Positions 15,401-26,998 of a stretch of DNA of 64,000 bases are shown here, in pieces. A program made the translations under genes and the position numbers. Position 1 is the stretch's first letter. Each line of letters starts with the position of its first letter. This stretch comes from Mesorhabditis belari (taxonomy: Eukaryota > Nematoda > Chromadorea > Rhabditida > Rhabditidae), in the NCBI GenBank assembly GCA_958450365.1, contig CAUEEP010000074.1, positions 186,001-250,000 on the forward strand, in the 5' to 3' direction. The notes under the pieces were generated by a model. That model ran no database searches, was not told the DNA's origin, and saw nothing but the letters and a program-made list of their open reading frames with translations.

Positions 15401-17896
15401 GTGGTCATTTGGCTTCCAAAGCCTCAGTTCCCATTTTTTTTTGCTTACTTTGGAGATTCAGGGCAAAACGGTAGGATAAAACAGAGAGCCAATGCTGGGA
15501 TTCCTGGGAGGGCAAATGCGATCGGCCACCAAATTGATCCACCAAGTACCTAAAAGTTAAACCTATCCTATTCAATTTTATCTTGTAAAACTTGTAAAAT
15601 AAGCTTCTGAACTTTGCAAATAACTCAAAAATATAAAAACAAACTTCAGGAAGTCCAATGAGCAACGAAAACCAGTCAGAGAATGAGACGGCCACCTGGA
15701 AGCTGTTTTTGAGAAAAAACAATACTTGGAAACTGGTAAATTTATCGAGTTGATAAAGTGGAAAGTTTGGGAATCTTTCAAATTCAATTACGAACCATAT
15801 GCAAAGTTCCAGCGGCTCCTCGATATTTTGTCGGCGTCAACTCCATCAAATACATTGGAACGACCCCGGAAGTGAGTCCCATATTCGCACCAAGGATGAA
15901 CCGACCAATGATCAACAATTCGGGAGAGCTGAAAGGTGAAACGAATAATGGTTGAATAGCTTGTTTTTTTTTCAAAGAAAGAGTAATTTTGTACTGCTAA
16001 AGTTAGCCAGTTTTTGATCCCACCTAGCCGACCTGGCGATCAGCTCGCAAAAAGCACCGATAATGTTGAAAATCCCGTTGATAATGAGAGCATTCCGACG
16101 GCCACAGCGCTCAGAAAGAACCCTGAAACTTAACAAAATTAGAATAAAGTAGACTTGTAACGAAAACATCTGTCAATCCTTTTTTTGCCGTTGGCAATTT
16201 AAGGTGTTTCATGTTTTAACCAAAATTGACTTAAAATGTAATATCCTTGCAAAGTTATGTGGCTAAAAGTTAAGCCCATAATTGGACTAGGGGTTTAAAA
16301 ACTTGAAAAGTCAAATATCTGACTTTGTTCAGGTTTTGCTCTAACTTTGCTTGACCTGGTTTTTTTCTGGCCTTGTTCTGACTTTGGTCTAACTTTGTAC
16401 TGGCCTTGGCTTGGCCTCTTAATCTTGTCCAGATTCTCGATCTTGTCCAAGCTCAGGGTAGAGCCAAGTAGACTAGTAACGAAAAATCTGTCTATCCTTT
16501 ATTTTGCCGTTTTTCGTGTTTTTTCCCAGCATCAACCCTTTGATTTTTGACTATTTTGATTATTATTTGATGCAAAATAAAATTGCGCGTCGAATGATAC
16601 CAAAATTAACTCCAAATATAATATCCACGCAAAGTTGTTGGATAAAAACCTAAACCTCGCTCATTATGGGTGGGACTTAAACTTTTGCCTCATAACTTTG
16701 TATAGATATCACATTTTGAGTTGATTTTGGTATCATTCGACGCGCAATTTTATTTTGAATCAAATGATAATCAAAATAGTCTAAATCGAGAGGTTGTTGC
16801 TGAGAAAAACACAAAAAACCTTAAATTGCCAACGGCAAAAAAGACCAATAAATGTTTTGGTTACAATTTTAGGATAAAGACATGAAAATATTAATAAATT
16901 TATAGCACTGAAACTGAGCAGTTATAGCAGTTTAAATTATGCAACCAAACCAAAAACGTACCTGACAAGAAGAGCTCCAGCAAGTGCTCCCAACGAAACG
17001 CTGCCGACTACGAGAGCCCAAATGAGGTTGAGATTTGTCTGGAATTTGAAATATTCGGTAATCCATTGAAAACAAAAAGTTTCAAAGCGAATTTGATTTC
17101 TGTACTAACCTCACTAACAAAAGTGCCACTTCTTTCCATATAAGTGAGATTGATCCATTGGGTGATCAACTCCTGGCACGGGTTCACGATTCCATAGCTG
17201 AAACACAAAATGTGCAATTGTTGTGCAAACAAAGCACAAAACAAAGTGCAATTGTTGAACAATTCTAATAAAAAGATTATAAAAAACTTCTAATATCAAT
17301 TGTTAAAGTTTGATTATATTAGGTTGATGCAAAAGTCTTTTTCATTTTTTTCGTACTTCTGTTAAAAAGTAACAAATTCACCAATTAATCTATAGTTTGC
17401 TCTATAAAGAAAGTGTTTTTTTGTTCAATTTGCATCTTTTTAAATCAATTTCGGTTCACTTTCAAGCAAATTCGAGAGTGAAAAACGCCTTTTTCGTAAA
17501 AATCTATAAAAAACTCTACGGAAAAATTGGCTGAATGAATTTCTCTGAAATTTTGGCGAAATATCAAACTTTTTTTTCTCTATCTTTAATCTATTGACAC
17601 GAAGATAGGTTTTCTTTAGCTAAGGTGTCTAAACCGCATCATCGAGTTAGCCCTTTTTGACTACCCGACTTCATACTCTCAAGAAAATCCAGATATTTTT
17701 AAACCCGTTTTAATGTTATTTTGCAGAAAAATAATTGGTTTTTCTAATTAAATCAACCGTAGTTTAATTGGTGCATTTGTTGGCTTGAAACGGCAGACGA
17801 AAAAAATGAAAAAGACTTTTGCATCAACCTAATAGTTTTTACCTGTAAAATTGAGTGCTTCCGCCGAGGATCGCCGTGAGAATGGTGATGTAGTAC
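12407..17896 (-). CDS. SLC2/GLUT-type sugar transporter (major facilitator), left-arm copy
   Basis: Fifteen exons read in phase from 17896 to 12407, about 510 residues, the usual GLUT length. Recognisable family signatures in order are: [10 protein letters not shown] (TM1), [19 protein letters not shown] after TM2, [14 protein letters not shown] with [26 protein letters not shown] after TM6, [13 protein letters not shown] (TM7), [22 protein letters not shown] (TM10) and the PETKNR motif after TM12. Exons include 17843-17896, 17110-17197, 16962-17038, 16024-16122, 15796-15928, 15645-15695, 15449-15549, 14966-15086, 14770-14924, 14188-14299, 13880-13945, 13689-13799, 13511-13597, 12722-12803 and 12407-12603. 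The first exon with the ATG was not found. The C-terminus runs 23 residues past the stop used in the right-arm copy. Substrate is inferred to be a hexose. Confidence 0.9.
12915..13366. mobile_element. Long-TIR element with a single tRNA-like core
   Basis: Ends are ACAAGGGAAAGGCAACAG and its complement, with about 100-bp inverted repeats. The core (about 13125-13195, minus strand) has an A-box-like GATGGTGGTATAGTGG and a weaker B-box-like stretch. It lies in the transporter intron 12804-13510. A partial copy is at 34429-34850 in the right arm. Confidence 0.7.
16180..16860. mobile_element. Foldback element at the duplication boundary
   Basis: Inverted arms at about 16490-16620 and 16710-16860 share the phrase gcgcgtcgaatgatacc and its complement; the stretch 16160-16270 partly repeats the same sequence. 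The right-arm homology stops inside the corresponding sequence (31740-31890). It lies in the transporter intron 16123-16961. Confidence 0.75.
17319..17832. mobile_element. Mariner-type MITE
   Basis: The ends TTAGGTTGATGCAAAAGTCT and the exact complement are the classic mariner terminus, with TA on both sides (17317-17318 and 17833-17834). The interior of 514 bp has no transposase frame. It is inside the transporter intron 17198-17842 and has no counterpart in the right arm, where the exons on either side are missing. Confidence 0.9.
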
Positions 17897-18040
17897 CTGG
17901 AAAGATTGTTTTGACGCAAAAATGAAAATAGTTTTGTTAATTCTTAAATTTTGCATTACAAAAGGCTAAAGCTAAATAAATTCTTAAAGATGGTTTTCAA
18001 AGAAAGATCTCAAGTTGGAGTTGGAATTCGGGCAGATCAA

Positions 18041-18180
18041 AAATGCCTCCGCCCGAACTCGAACCCGAGACCATTCGTTTACTGTGCTAACCATTACACC
18101 ATAAAGCACTAGGTCTCCCTTACTCCAGAGGGACTTCATTAGCAAAAGGTTGTGAGTTCAAGTCCCAGTGGCGCACGAGT
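18041..18180. ncRNA. Pair of tRNA-like sequences, head to head
   Basis: On the minus strand (18041-18110), TGGTGTAATGGTTAGCACA makes a good D arm and GGGTTCGAGTTC a B box. On the plus strand (about 18135-18180), a GAGTTCAAGTCCC B box lies next to it. Anticodon stems do not close, so both look like tRNA relics. The flanks 17897-18040 and 18185-18610 show no gene. Confidence 0.5.
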
Positions 18181-18617
18181 TTTTGATCTGCACTAGTTTC
18201 AACTTTGATGTCATTTTGTAGATCTCAAAAAGTGCAACAAAATGACACCAAAATCATAAAGATTGGCCCACTTAGAAGAAAGTTATGTTGCGCAAAAAGT
18301 TGCGCAAAAAATTTAGTTCAAAATAGCCACCCCTAAAAGTCAAGAGTAACAAGGGAAACAGAATCAATGTAAATAAAATTTTTCTTTAAATTCCTTTAAC
18401 ATTTAAAGTGTTGAAAAGCAAATCCGTTTAAATTTCGTTCTATCCATTTAATTCACGTTTAAATTTTTAGCAATGGTTGATTTTTAACTTAACTGAATAG
18501 CTTGTCTGAATATTTAATTTAACTAAATAGCTTATCTTATGTTTATACGACTTTTGGCAGGGTATATATCACTATATCACTATCACAAAGTCATAAGTAC
18601 AGCCAAAAATGCGTGTA

Positions 18618-18708
18618 CACGTTAAGAACAAGAACTAGAACTAGCGCTAGAACTAGAACAAGAACTAGAACCAGAACTAGAGCTAGAACTAAAACTAGAC
18701 TTAGAACC
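18618..18708 (+). repeat. Hexanucleotide array (AGAACT/AGAACC)n
   Basis: About 90 bp of imperfect 6- and 12-bp units, agaactagaacc and variants. In one frame it reads as Arg-Thr repeats, but nothing supports translation. Confidence 0.9.
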
Positions 18709-19265
18709 TATTTCTTGAATAAATCCCATTTACAATTCAAATCTTTCGGGTTTTCTAGATGCATTGGCTTTAAGAGCTTTCAAAACTGTCAAAAAGTCAA
18801 ATTTTAGAACGAAAAACTTCCTCACTTTTGGTCAAAACACAAATTTGAGTAGAAATTGAAATCTCTTATTTCTAAGTTTATATAAGAATACCCGTGTTAA
18901 AGCTCTAGAACCAATACAATTCTTTGCTCTTTAACTATCAAATTGTGATGAAAATTTTCAAACTAACCTTGCTGTGCACATTCGAGAAGTTGAACAGTTA
19001 ACCAGTTGAAATAATAAGCTCCTTCAAAGCCAAGGAGACGAAGATTTTTCGAATCTCATTCCTATCTATTTATTCTCATTGTGGGTACATTTGATCTGAA
19101 AATGCGCATCGGCTAAACAAGTACAACGGGGATTATCAATAGCGATAAGATCAGAGAGAATATCAAGTATATGGTCGGCTTTTGACAATTTTGGAAAGCC
19201 AATTCTTGAGTAGGCAGACTTGGCGTCTGTCTTTTGATTGGGCACGTGTAAAGCATGTGTTAGTG

Positions 19266-19448
19266 ATGGACAAGGAATTTCAGATCTACAAGATGCGACA
19301 GGATTATTGTGACCAATATTTTTTAAAGATAGAAACCGATAAAAGAGAAACCAAAACTTCTAGATCTTTATTTAGGATAAGGACCATCCTCATCTTGGTC
19401 TTCTTGGCTGCTCTTACTGTGGTCAGTTATACGGATGATGCGTTATAA
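19266..19448 (+). CDS. Hypothetical small single-span membrane protein or terminal exon
   Basis: This 60-residue frame begins MDKEFQIYKMRQDYCDQYFL, has a charged middle, and ends with a membrane segment (TILILVFLAALTVVSYTD) just before the stop. It could be a lone exon of a type II protein resembling the starts of X and Y, but no partner exons were found. The frame also stays open upstream to 19182. Coding status is uncertain. Confidence 0.3.
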   Translation: MDKEFQIYKMRQDYCDQYFLKIETDKRETKTSRSLFRIRTILILVFLAALTVVSYTDDAL

Positions 19449-19525
19449 GCATGCAAGTTTTGTATGGAATTTTAAAAATCATCCTCGGAGTTTATAAGCA
19501 GATTTCTCAGAGACTTTAAAAAGCA

Positions 19526-19592
19526 GTGGTGGCCGAGTTGTAGTGGGTAGGAATGCCAGACTCTCGAGTTCGAATCCGCAGCTCACCTCTCT
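19526..19592 (+). ncRNA. tRNA-like sequence
   Basis: GGTGGCCGAGTTGTAGTGGG resembles an A-box region and GAGTTCGAATCC a B box; the first and last four bases (GGTG/CACC) can pair. The intervening stems do not fold as a tRNA. 19600-21280 around it shows no convincing gene, only AT-rich sequence and a fragment of transposon end near 20770. Confidence 0.45.
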
Positions 19593-21284
19593 TTAATTTT
19601 TTAGAGATAATTCATCTCTATTTCAAATACAAATCTTTTTTAAGCTTCTTCTCATCAAATCTTTACTTTTAACTTTCAACATTAAACAACAATCATTCAA
19701 ATCTTCGCGACATTTATGACATTTGTGAAATAAGAGAATTTCATTTGATACTTCAAACGATGCTTGTTTCAAATTTGATGTTTTGCCCTGTGAGGATACA
19801 AATTGTCTCGCTCTTATGTCTCAGGCTTTTCGTTAAATTAGAATCGATAAATGTCAAATCGATGAATCTCATCAATCTCGCGAAGACTTGATGTTTTAGA
19901 TTTTAAACCGATAGCTTAAAAAGAAAAAAAATCTGATCTCAAAAAAGATCGCCGATCTTATGTTTTATCTCTTCTCCAATTTTCCGCTTTTATATCAATC
20001 CTTTCGGTGTTCCAGCCACAAAACCGGTAACCGGTAAACCGTTCCGCGTCGATCATTATTAAATTTCCCTTCCTCTTTTCACGAAAGTCTAAAAAGCCCG
20101 TATTGCAAGATGGAAAAGATAACTTTGCACTTTGATAATAATCCAAAAATCCAAATTAAGTAACTAAGAGAAATTGGCACTATAGACCACAAAAATGACG
20201 AACTGTCACACTAAAAACACTTCTAACTTGCTTCAAATCTATACCTTGAACAAATGATCTATATTATCTATCTAATTAACATGATCTATACCTTGAAAAA
20301 AGAGAATCTCAAGAGCTTTCTAATGCCAATTGGAATCGATTGGACAACAATCGGAATATGTATTTCTATTCTTTATTTAGTGTCTTATCATTCCCTTTGT
20401 GATCGGCTTTATTGTGCGGAGTGACCACTCGTGCTCTCTTGGCGACGTTAAATATCGTTAAATTATGGACTGTAACTCCTGCCCATTTAACCAAAAAGGC
20501 ATCAAGTCTTGGCATCATCCAAAAAGGCATCAGAGTTGATAAATTATTATTTTTTTGGTATCAAAATGATCATTGCACACGTCGACACAAAAGTTATCGG
20601 TTTTGATGGCGCAATCTGTCGGCCACGCTGAGAACGAGCCACCGAAAGTTGGTCGCGGCGAGCGAGTTGGTTGTAAAAGTGCGGCTTTTTCGATAAAAGG
20701 CGATTTTAAAAAATCGGGTCAGACGGATTTCGATAATTTCTTCACCATTTGATTCAGCACAATTTTCTGCGTCGAATGGATATTCAAACGTGAAATTCTG
20801 ACAGAGAACTTTTTTTTGCCTTATTTCGCGCGGATGTGAAGGGTGCCTTTGGATCAAGTTTTGGCTCCGCTCAAATTGAGGTAACCGTTTGATGTTTGGC
20901 CAATAGATATATCAATACAAGTTTTTTTTTAAATATAACAATTTCAGAGCATCTTTACTTTTCTTTTCTTTTCTGGGCGGTTATTTTGCACCATAAAACT
21001 TGAGGAATAGCTAAACTGGAATGGGCTTTTTCGAAAACGACCTCTCCCTTTGTGCAGTCAATTTCCCAAAAAGTTGCATGAATTCAAAAACTTTTTATAT
21101 CAAAATGTAGAGGAGATCTTCAGCTTTCGAATGATATATAACACTCATATACATCTGTTCGATATCTTTAGAAATTTACAAAATAGTAAAAACGCGCGCA
21201 CAATTTACAAAAAACAAAAATTTTGTTTCCGAAAAAAAGTCAATGGAATATTCTTTATGTGGATGAATATTGGGATTGGCCTGC

Positions 21285-21650
21285 TCATTCTTCTTGTGGT
21301 GCTTCTGGTGTTGATTCTTCTGGTGGTAGCATAGCCCCTCCACACATCCAATTGAGCACCTCGATGGCCTCCAATTTGAGCTCTCCAGCATCATAGAGAC
21401 TCTCTGGGGAATCATCCGACAATCGAATTTCAATCGACTTCCCACAGTTCAGAGTGTCTGTTTCAGTCCGAAATTTCTTGTTTTTCTTATTTTAGTAAAA
21501 AGAGAGCAAGAAAGATTGTCGCCTGTTGATATCAGTCCCTAAAAAAACCTGCCCACTTATTGAAAATTACTTTTTTTGTTAGGTTTAAAGCGGTTCTTTC
21601 GGGAATTGCTTTTTGAATTGATAAAGACTTCGACCGGATCATGGCAATCA
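21285..21650 (-). pseudogene. TTL copy T5, 3' fragment
   Basis: The last TTL exon (21285-21467) is complete and open. Its acceptor AG has become GG (plus-strand cc at 21468-21469), so splicing would fail. Upstream only the end of exon 2 remains (about 21612-21650); exon 1 is absent. The remainder of the ORF on the plus strand here is antisense of this exon. Confidence 0.8.
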
Positions 21651-22227
21651 TGGGAAATGGAAAGAAGAAAGTTGGAAAGAAGAGCCAAACGATCGGCCGG
21701 GGTTTTCAAGAATTCGTCTCCATAAAGAGATGGAAGATAATTCTGAATTTTACGGGTATTTGCATTTCAGGTAATTTGGTTAATAAGCATCAAAGAATTT
21801 GTAAAAATTTAGTAAGAACTATTATAGCTCTGAGCCAACACGAGAAACAGAAGTAAAGATAGAAACTGTTTAAATGATCAGAAATCTTTCAACAATCTTG
21901 GTGCTTGCATTTAATTTTGAATAGAAAAAAAGTTATGGATAAACGCTTCGAATTCGGTTTTATTTAACGATTTATCAAAATCTAATTACGGATTTAGCTC
22001 TAACCAATGAGGTAGGCCATTTTTTATTATTACAATATACTGTAGAGACCAAAAATTGGTCTGTACTGCGATATCCCATCAGGCATCAATACGCATCCTT
22101 AAAAAGTTGAGCTGACTTAAAAATAAAATAATTATTTATAATAAACCAATTTTTAAAAAATTAAGCAGAAATAAAAACGAAAAGATAAAGAAAAAGCAAT
22201 GGAAACTTTTGAAGTTACAAAACTCAC

Positions 22228-22276
22228 CTTGGCAACAATAAGTGATGTAACCAGGATCATGATAGGTGATCGTATC
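22228..22276 (-). other. Orphan exon candidate
   Basis: A 49-nt stretch on the minus strand is bounded by a good acceptor (aattttag) and donor (gtgagt). One frame reads as a hydrophobic segment (SPIMILVTSLIVAK). No neighbouring exons were found. It might be the missing 5' part of a minus-strand gene, or chance. Confidence 0.2.
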
Positions 22277-22470
22277 CTAAAATTAGGGTATTATAAACAG
22301 TAAGGTTTAAAAAGTGTTCATTTCAGGCTGAAAACTATTTCTTAAAGTTTACAGCTGTCTCCTGACTCTCAAAAAACACCTGTTTCCATTTTTATTTTCA
22401 ATTCGCCCACCCTACTTTTTGGGTTCACAAACGGTCACATTTGGCTGACTTTTCCCACTATCAGACTCAA

Positions 22471-25084
22471 ATGTCAGAATATTCAACTCTCGAGACTCTT
22501 TATTTAGTTCCACTTTCAATCGATGGCCTTATTTGCTCACTCACTATTGGTATATTTAGTTGTGTGAAAGCTCCAGAACAGATTAAAACGTTCAGAATCC
22601 TTCAAATTGCGATCATTGTAAGTAAATGATAATTTTCTGTTGATACCAAGCTAAATGATCGTTTGGATCGTTGCTTATTATAAGAGAGAGAAAGAGAGTA
22701 TATCTGTGTGTCTGTCTGTTAGGCAATTTTAGAAAAAACGGCTAAACCGATTTTGTTGAAAATTTGGCTATATGTGTAAAATTTTACCTAATTTTATCTG
22801 GCTCTGGAGAAAGGGTTGTTGGTTTCAATTCGGTGAACAGCTTAAATATTTTATTGGGCATTGACAATAACACCTTACCAAGCTTCCAATGTGAAGCTAG
22901 CTCATTTAAATCTATCTTGGTGATTTGTATCCAGGATTTCGGATCTAAATCAAACACCTCTGTTATCTAATAGATACAGGCCATACATGATGTTTTGAAG
23001 AACGAAGAAAATGTCTTTTCGATAAGAACGGCATTTTCTAAACATAAAAGAAGGAAGCCAAATTAGGGTGGCCAATTTGTGCGACTTGAGCGGCTGATGT
23101 GATTGCAAGGTTGGCCAACCAAGTTTCGGTACCTTCTACAAACTTCTGTGTCGACCATCAAATCCTTTTATCATTTTGACATCAACATCGAGTCTGCCGC
23201 AGCAGGCGATGTTCATCAACAAAATGTTGCCGAAGATGCCAGAAAATCAATCGGCCGATTTGTTTCTACTATTTTTGGTATAAAAAGCATCAAATAAAAA
23301 CAAAATAATAGTTATCGGGGATAAAAATTTCTTCCTTGGAATCAGCTGGATTGTTACCCTCTTTAACATCTCATTTTAGCTATGTTCCCTATCAATGACG
23401 ATTACTTTGTCCTTCACTCGCCCCGTCCTTATCCCATCCTTCACCATCATTTCAGCAAGTTCAATAAATTTCAGTCAAACGGAGCTTCTCATATTTGTTG
23501 TAAGATGAGATGGTTATTGTTTCTTGTTAACTGCAAATTCTAGCACATTTATGCATTTCTCTCTTTCTTTCATATTCTTTTACATTCGTATAACTTTTTT
23601 CTTCGATGTCTCGCGATATCGTCTCCAAAATGGAAAATTCGAGTTCGACGAATATTTTCTGTATGAAAAGAAATCAAATTTGAAAAATGTTAATTTTTTA
23701 GTTTCTTTACACGAGCATATTTCTTTTGGTGATCATAATCGTCTTTTACATTGATTATTTGGTGATTCCTTATCAAATACACGAAAATAATAGGGTAACT
23801 CTATTTACATTAAAAATTTTAGAGAAAAATACAATTAAACAATTCTTAGACCGAATCTTCAATTGATTGCTCTGTTCTTATAAACGATTCAAATCTTCCC
23901 CTGACCCTTGCATTATTCGGACTTTTACTGATCTTTGCGATGAGGTTGATCCTTTAAATAAATTAAAGTCCATGTCGAGCTCATACTTTAAACTAAAAGT
24001 ACGTTCGACTTATTTGTTAAGTGATACCGGAGTAACTTAAAACGTCTCAAAGTTAAGCTTTTAGTTGGGCCATTGTTGTTCTAACTCTTTTACACAAACT
24101 TCCTCATCCACTGGGTATTAAAATACAAACGATGCATCAACAATTATTACGAGTTTCGATAGTTCAGGTACATTCTCGGATATTTATTAGGTACTCCGGA
24201 GAATAACTGCATTTTTCTTAATGATTTCCAATTGCAAAAATCTTTATTTTAAAAAAATCAAATTAATCAAAATAACAACCGTTAGAATCAATACACTTTT
24301 ACCAACGAGTAGCCAGTCTTTCGATCCCTGCAGCAATGTCGGGCTGTCTAGAGGCGATGAAGTTGATAGAATTTGTCTTCGATAGAATTTTTCACCTTTG
24401 TTTCGTTCTTGAAAACTTTATCTCGACCTCTAGGTTTCAAAAAGGAGATCGCCCGACCGATTTTGTATTCACAGATCTATTCGATGATCCTACTAGGGAA
24501 TTTTGTCAAGTCAAGATCGAGTTTTCACATGCCCTTTGGCTCATCTGATAAACTTTTCATCAAGGGTTCCGGTGAAACTAAAAGCAGATTCAGAATCCCC
24601 GATGAAAACTCTATGAGATGGGCCAAGGCTCATGTGAAAACTCGATCTTGACTTGACAAAATTTCCTATTCAAGACCTCACTTAAACCAATTGTCAAGAA
24701 AGTATCATAAAAATATCTAGATGATTTTTTTGGTGACAATATCTTTTCTACCTTGGATTATAATAGTTTTATCAACACTTGTTCAAGATAAGCAAACAAG
24801 TAAGTATTTAAAACACCTATTTACACGGTTTCCATTTCAGAAAAATTCTTATCCAATGCACTAATAATAACCACTTTGCATTCTTCCGGCAATTGTCTCA
24901 TCGTCCTTTTTGTGACAAAATACTATCGGGATCTCTTCATTCAACTCTATCAGGTAAGTGAAAAGACAAAGGAAGCGACATTGACAACAATATGATTAGA
25001 TTATTTCGCTTTCAGCGTCTCAAAAAACGATTCATATCACGAATTGGAGATTCCACTGCGTTTCGCACAACAACGAAAGCCTGA
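22471..25084 (+). CDS. Nematode 7TM chemoreceptor, copy 1 (Str superfamily-like)
   Basis: Nine exons (22471-22617, 23380-23499, 23544-23660, 23702-23794, 23850-23944, 24065-24167, 24721-24799, 24841-24953, 25016-25084) join in phase to 311 residues. Hydrophobic segments appear in each exon. FLRCLAISSPKWKIRVRR matches the end of TM3 and the second cytoplasmic loop, and TLHSSGNCLIVLFVTKYYRD the end of TM7, as in Srh/Sri/Str receptors. It is expected in sensory neuron membranes. The start used is the ATG at 22471; the frame is open slightly further upstream. The last exon stops about 9 residues earlier than in copy 2. The intron 24168-24720 contains a small foldback. Subfamily assignment is tentative. 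Confidence 0.82.
24498..24660. repeat. Foldback in chemoreceptor intron 6
   Basis: Arms of about 45 bp (about 24498-24545 and 24612-24660) share agatcgagttttcacatg and its complement. The same structure is in copy 2 at about 46895-47055, so it predates the chemoreceptor duplication. Confidence 0.75.
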
Positions 25085-26591
25085 TTTCATTCGACCTGAT
25101 GAAAAATGAAAATATCAAATTTTTTGTGCTTTATCTGATAGATAACAGTTCGATGTTTATAAAATCTTAATTTAAACTTAATGTTCAAGCGCATTATTTT
25201 TCAGGATCCTTAAAAGATATATCCTTTGGTGATCAAGCTTTTCATTGGTTGAGAAAGTGGCTCGAAAAGCCGAGTATGGATTCATATGAGCCGTGAATCA
25301 ACCCAGGGATTTCAACTCACGGATTATAGTTGATCAAGAGCTTTCTCTGGTAATCTGTTGCGGTGAAGCCACAATGAGAAAGAAGATCAATAGAAACATC
25401 TCTTCAAATGAATGTTCTTTCATTTTTCTCTTATCTTTTGATTTGGTGCTTCAACAATAAGTCGATTACCAGATAAAGCTCTTGACCAAGCATAATCTGT
25501 GAGAAAAATAATATTCGTTTCATTCTTCTCTTGGAATCCAATTTGATTATATTCAATTGCAAATTTGTGAAGAGCTGGAGCGCTCGAGTGCTCTTTATAG
25601 TCGACTTTGGTACATCTAAAGTTTAGCACCTAAAAGACCACGCATCTCACAAGATTTTCCGAGAAAGCTTTCTATCTTAAAAACAGAAATAGAAAACCCG
25701 ATCTAGTTGCGGTTTGTAGAGGTCTGATGTGACTGTTTGACCGGGTTGTACAAGCTCGAAATACACAAGGCCCTTGTTATTCCATCATACTGAGAGCATG
25801 GCCTGAATTGATTAGTTCTCTTTACAGATTGTATCGAATTTCACAACATTTTTTTTTGAAAAAGAATCAATTATTATCAATCAGCCTTCAATTTATCAAC
25901 TTATTTTTACTTCTCTTATGAAATCACAAATAATATTATGCATTCTACCATAGCAACCAAAATCTATTCACTCTTTCACATCGAAACTTTTATTCAACTA
26001 GCAATAAACAGGTAAGTTTCACGTGTCTCCGACATGTTTTTTATCTTTTAGCAAAGAGTAAGGCTGAAGCTAACATTTTATTTTGAAACCAAACAAGCCT
26101 TTCCGTTTGGCAGTTTTGGTTTGGCAAACAGTTTGGCAAACAAGCCTTTCCGTTCCTTTTCCGTACATCCGTTGAAAAATAAAAAATTTACCACTTAACC
26201 TATGATTTGCTCTAAATAAAATAGTCTGAAAAAACAGAGATTATTCCAAGAATCCTAATGCGACGAAATTTTCATAAATTTGGTCAGATTAGAGAGATAA
26301 TTACGTCATGGTAAGAACAACAGTAGACGATGCTCAATGTTCTTAAGAATTTTTGAGATCAGTTTAGTTAAAGCAATGAAACAGAAACCCAATTGCAACC
26401 CATAGCAAGCTAGATGCGTGATTACTTCTCTTTGTTAGTTTAATTTCTTCTTAATTGAGCAAAGATTGGAATAAAAATGATTTACAACTGAATACGGATA
26501 TATTCGCAAGACTCGAGTCCAGCTGATAACAGGATCCCGGGAGGAAAAAGTAGAAATAAACCGACCATTTATCAGAAACTACCCCTGGAAA
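25085..26591. other. Intergenic region with a small inversion
   Basis: No gene is supported. The 3' flank of the chemoreceptor matches 47880-48240 behind the truncated third copy, except that about 25340-25500 is inverted relative to it, between two short inverted repeats (caagagctttctctg). The rest is AT-rich with no repeat noted. Confidence 0.6.
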
Positions 26592-26998
26592 ATGCTAGTT
26601 TCACTTATTTTACCGTTTTTTGTCTATGCTGCCCTTGCTTCAACAAATGGCTCGATTTGTCCATTCTCATATACATATCAATCGGATTTTCAACTTTGTA
26701 TGAGCAGAGAACGATGGTTTAGTGGGTTTCATTCATGAATTCAAATCATAACTGACCCAGCAGATCCCCAAGCTGAAATTTTGAAATTGACCGTCCTTTT
26801 GTCATTAGTATTCTTTTGATAAGTTATCGAAAAATCATTTAGGTTCTTCCGTGAACCTATTCCAAATAGAGAAAGAGCATCAAAGCATTATTCCAGCCAC
26901 CTGGGACTATGCTGTGAAAGATTGTGCGACTGACGGGGCCACTCTTCTCTCGATTCACAATGCCTTTGAAAATTCGCTCATCGTCCGAATGATATCGG
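26592..26998 (+). pseudogene. C-type lectin gene, 5' fragment
   Basis: Exon 1 (26592-26697) encodes a signal peptide (MLVSLILPFFVYAALAS) and CPFSYTYQ; exon 2 (26843-26998) joins in phase through a Cys and encodes the first half of a C-type lectin domain, including WDYAVKDCATDGATLLSIHN and FENSLIV. These match the WxxAxxxC and GAxLxSIHsxxEN hallmarks. A gt follows at 26999, but no exon with the WIG, ligand-binding or later Cys motifs was found before the TTL relic at 27.9 kb. Either the 3' exons are lost or very divergent. Confidence 0.75.

Larger units (their letters stand above)
5345..16200. repeat. Left arm of a large inverted duplication
   Basis: This arm matches about 31700-42195 in reverse orientation through genes X, Y, TTL, a small ORF and the sugar transporter, including introns and intergenic DNA. 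Many substitutions and small indels separate the arms, so the event is not brand new. The arm fades near a foldback at 16.2-16.9 kb and, at the other end, near 5345. The exact limits are by eye. Confidence 0.88.
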
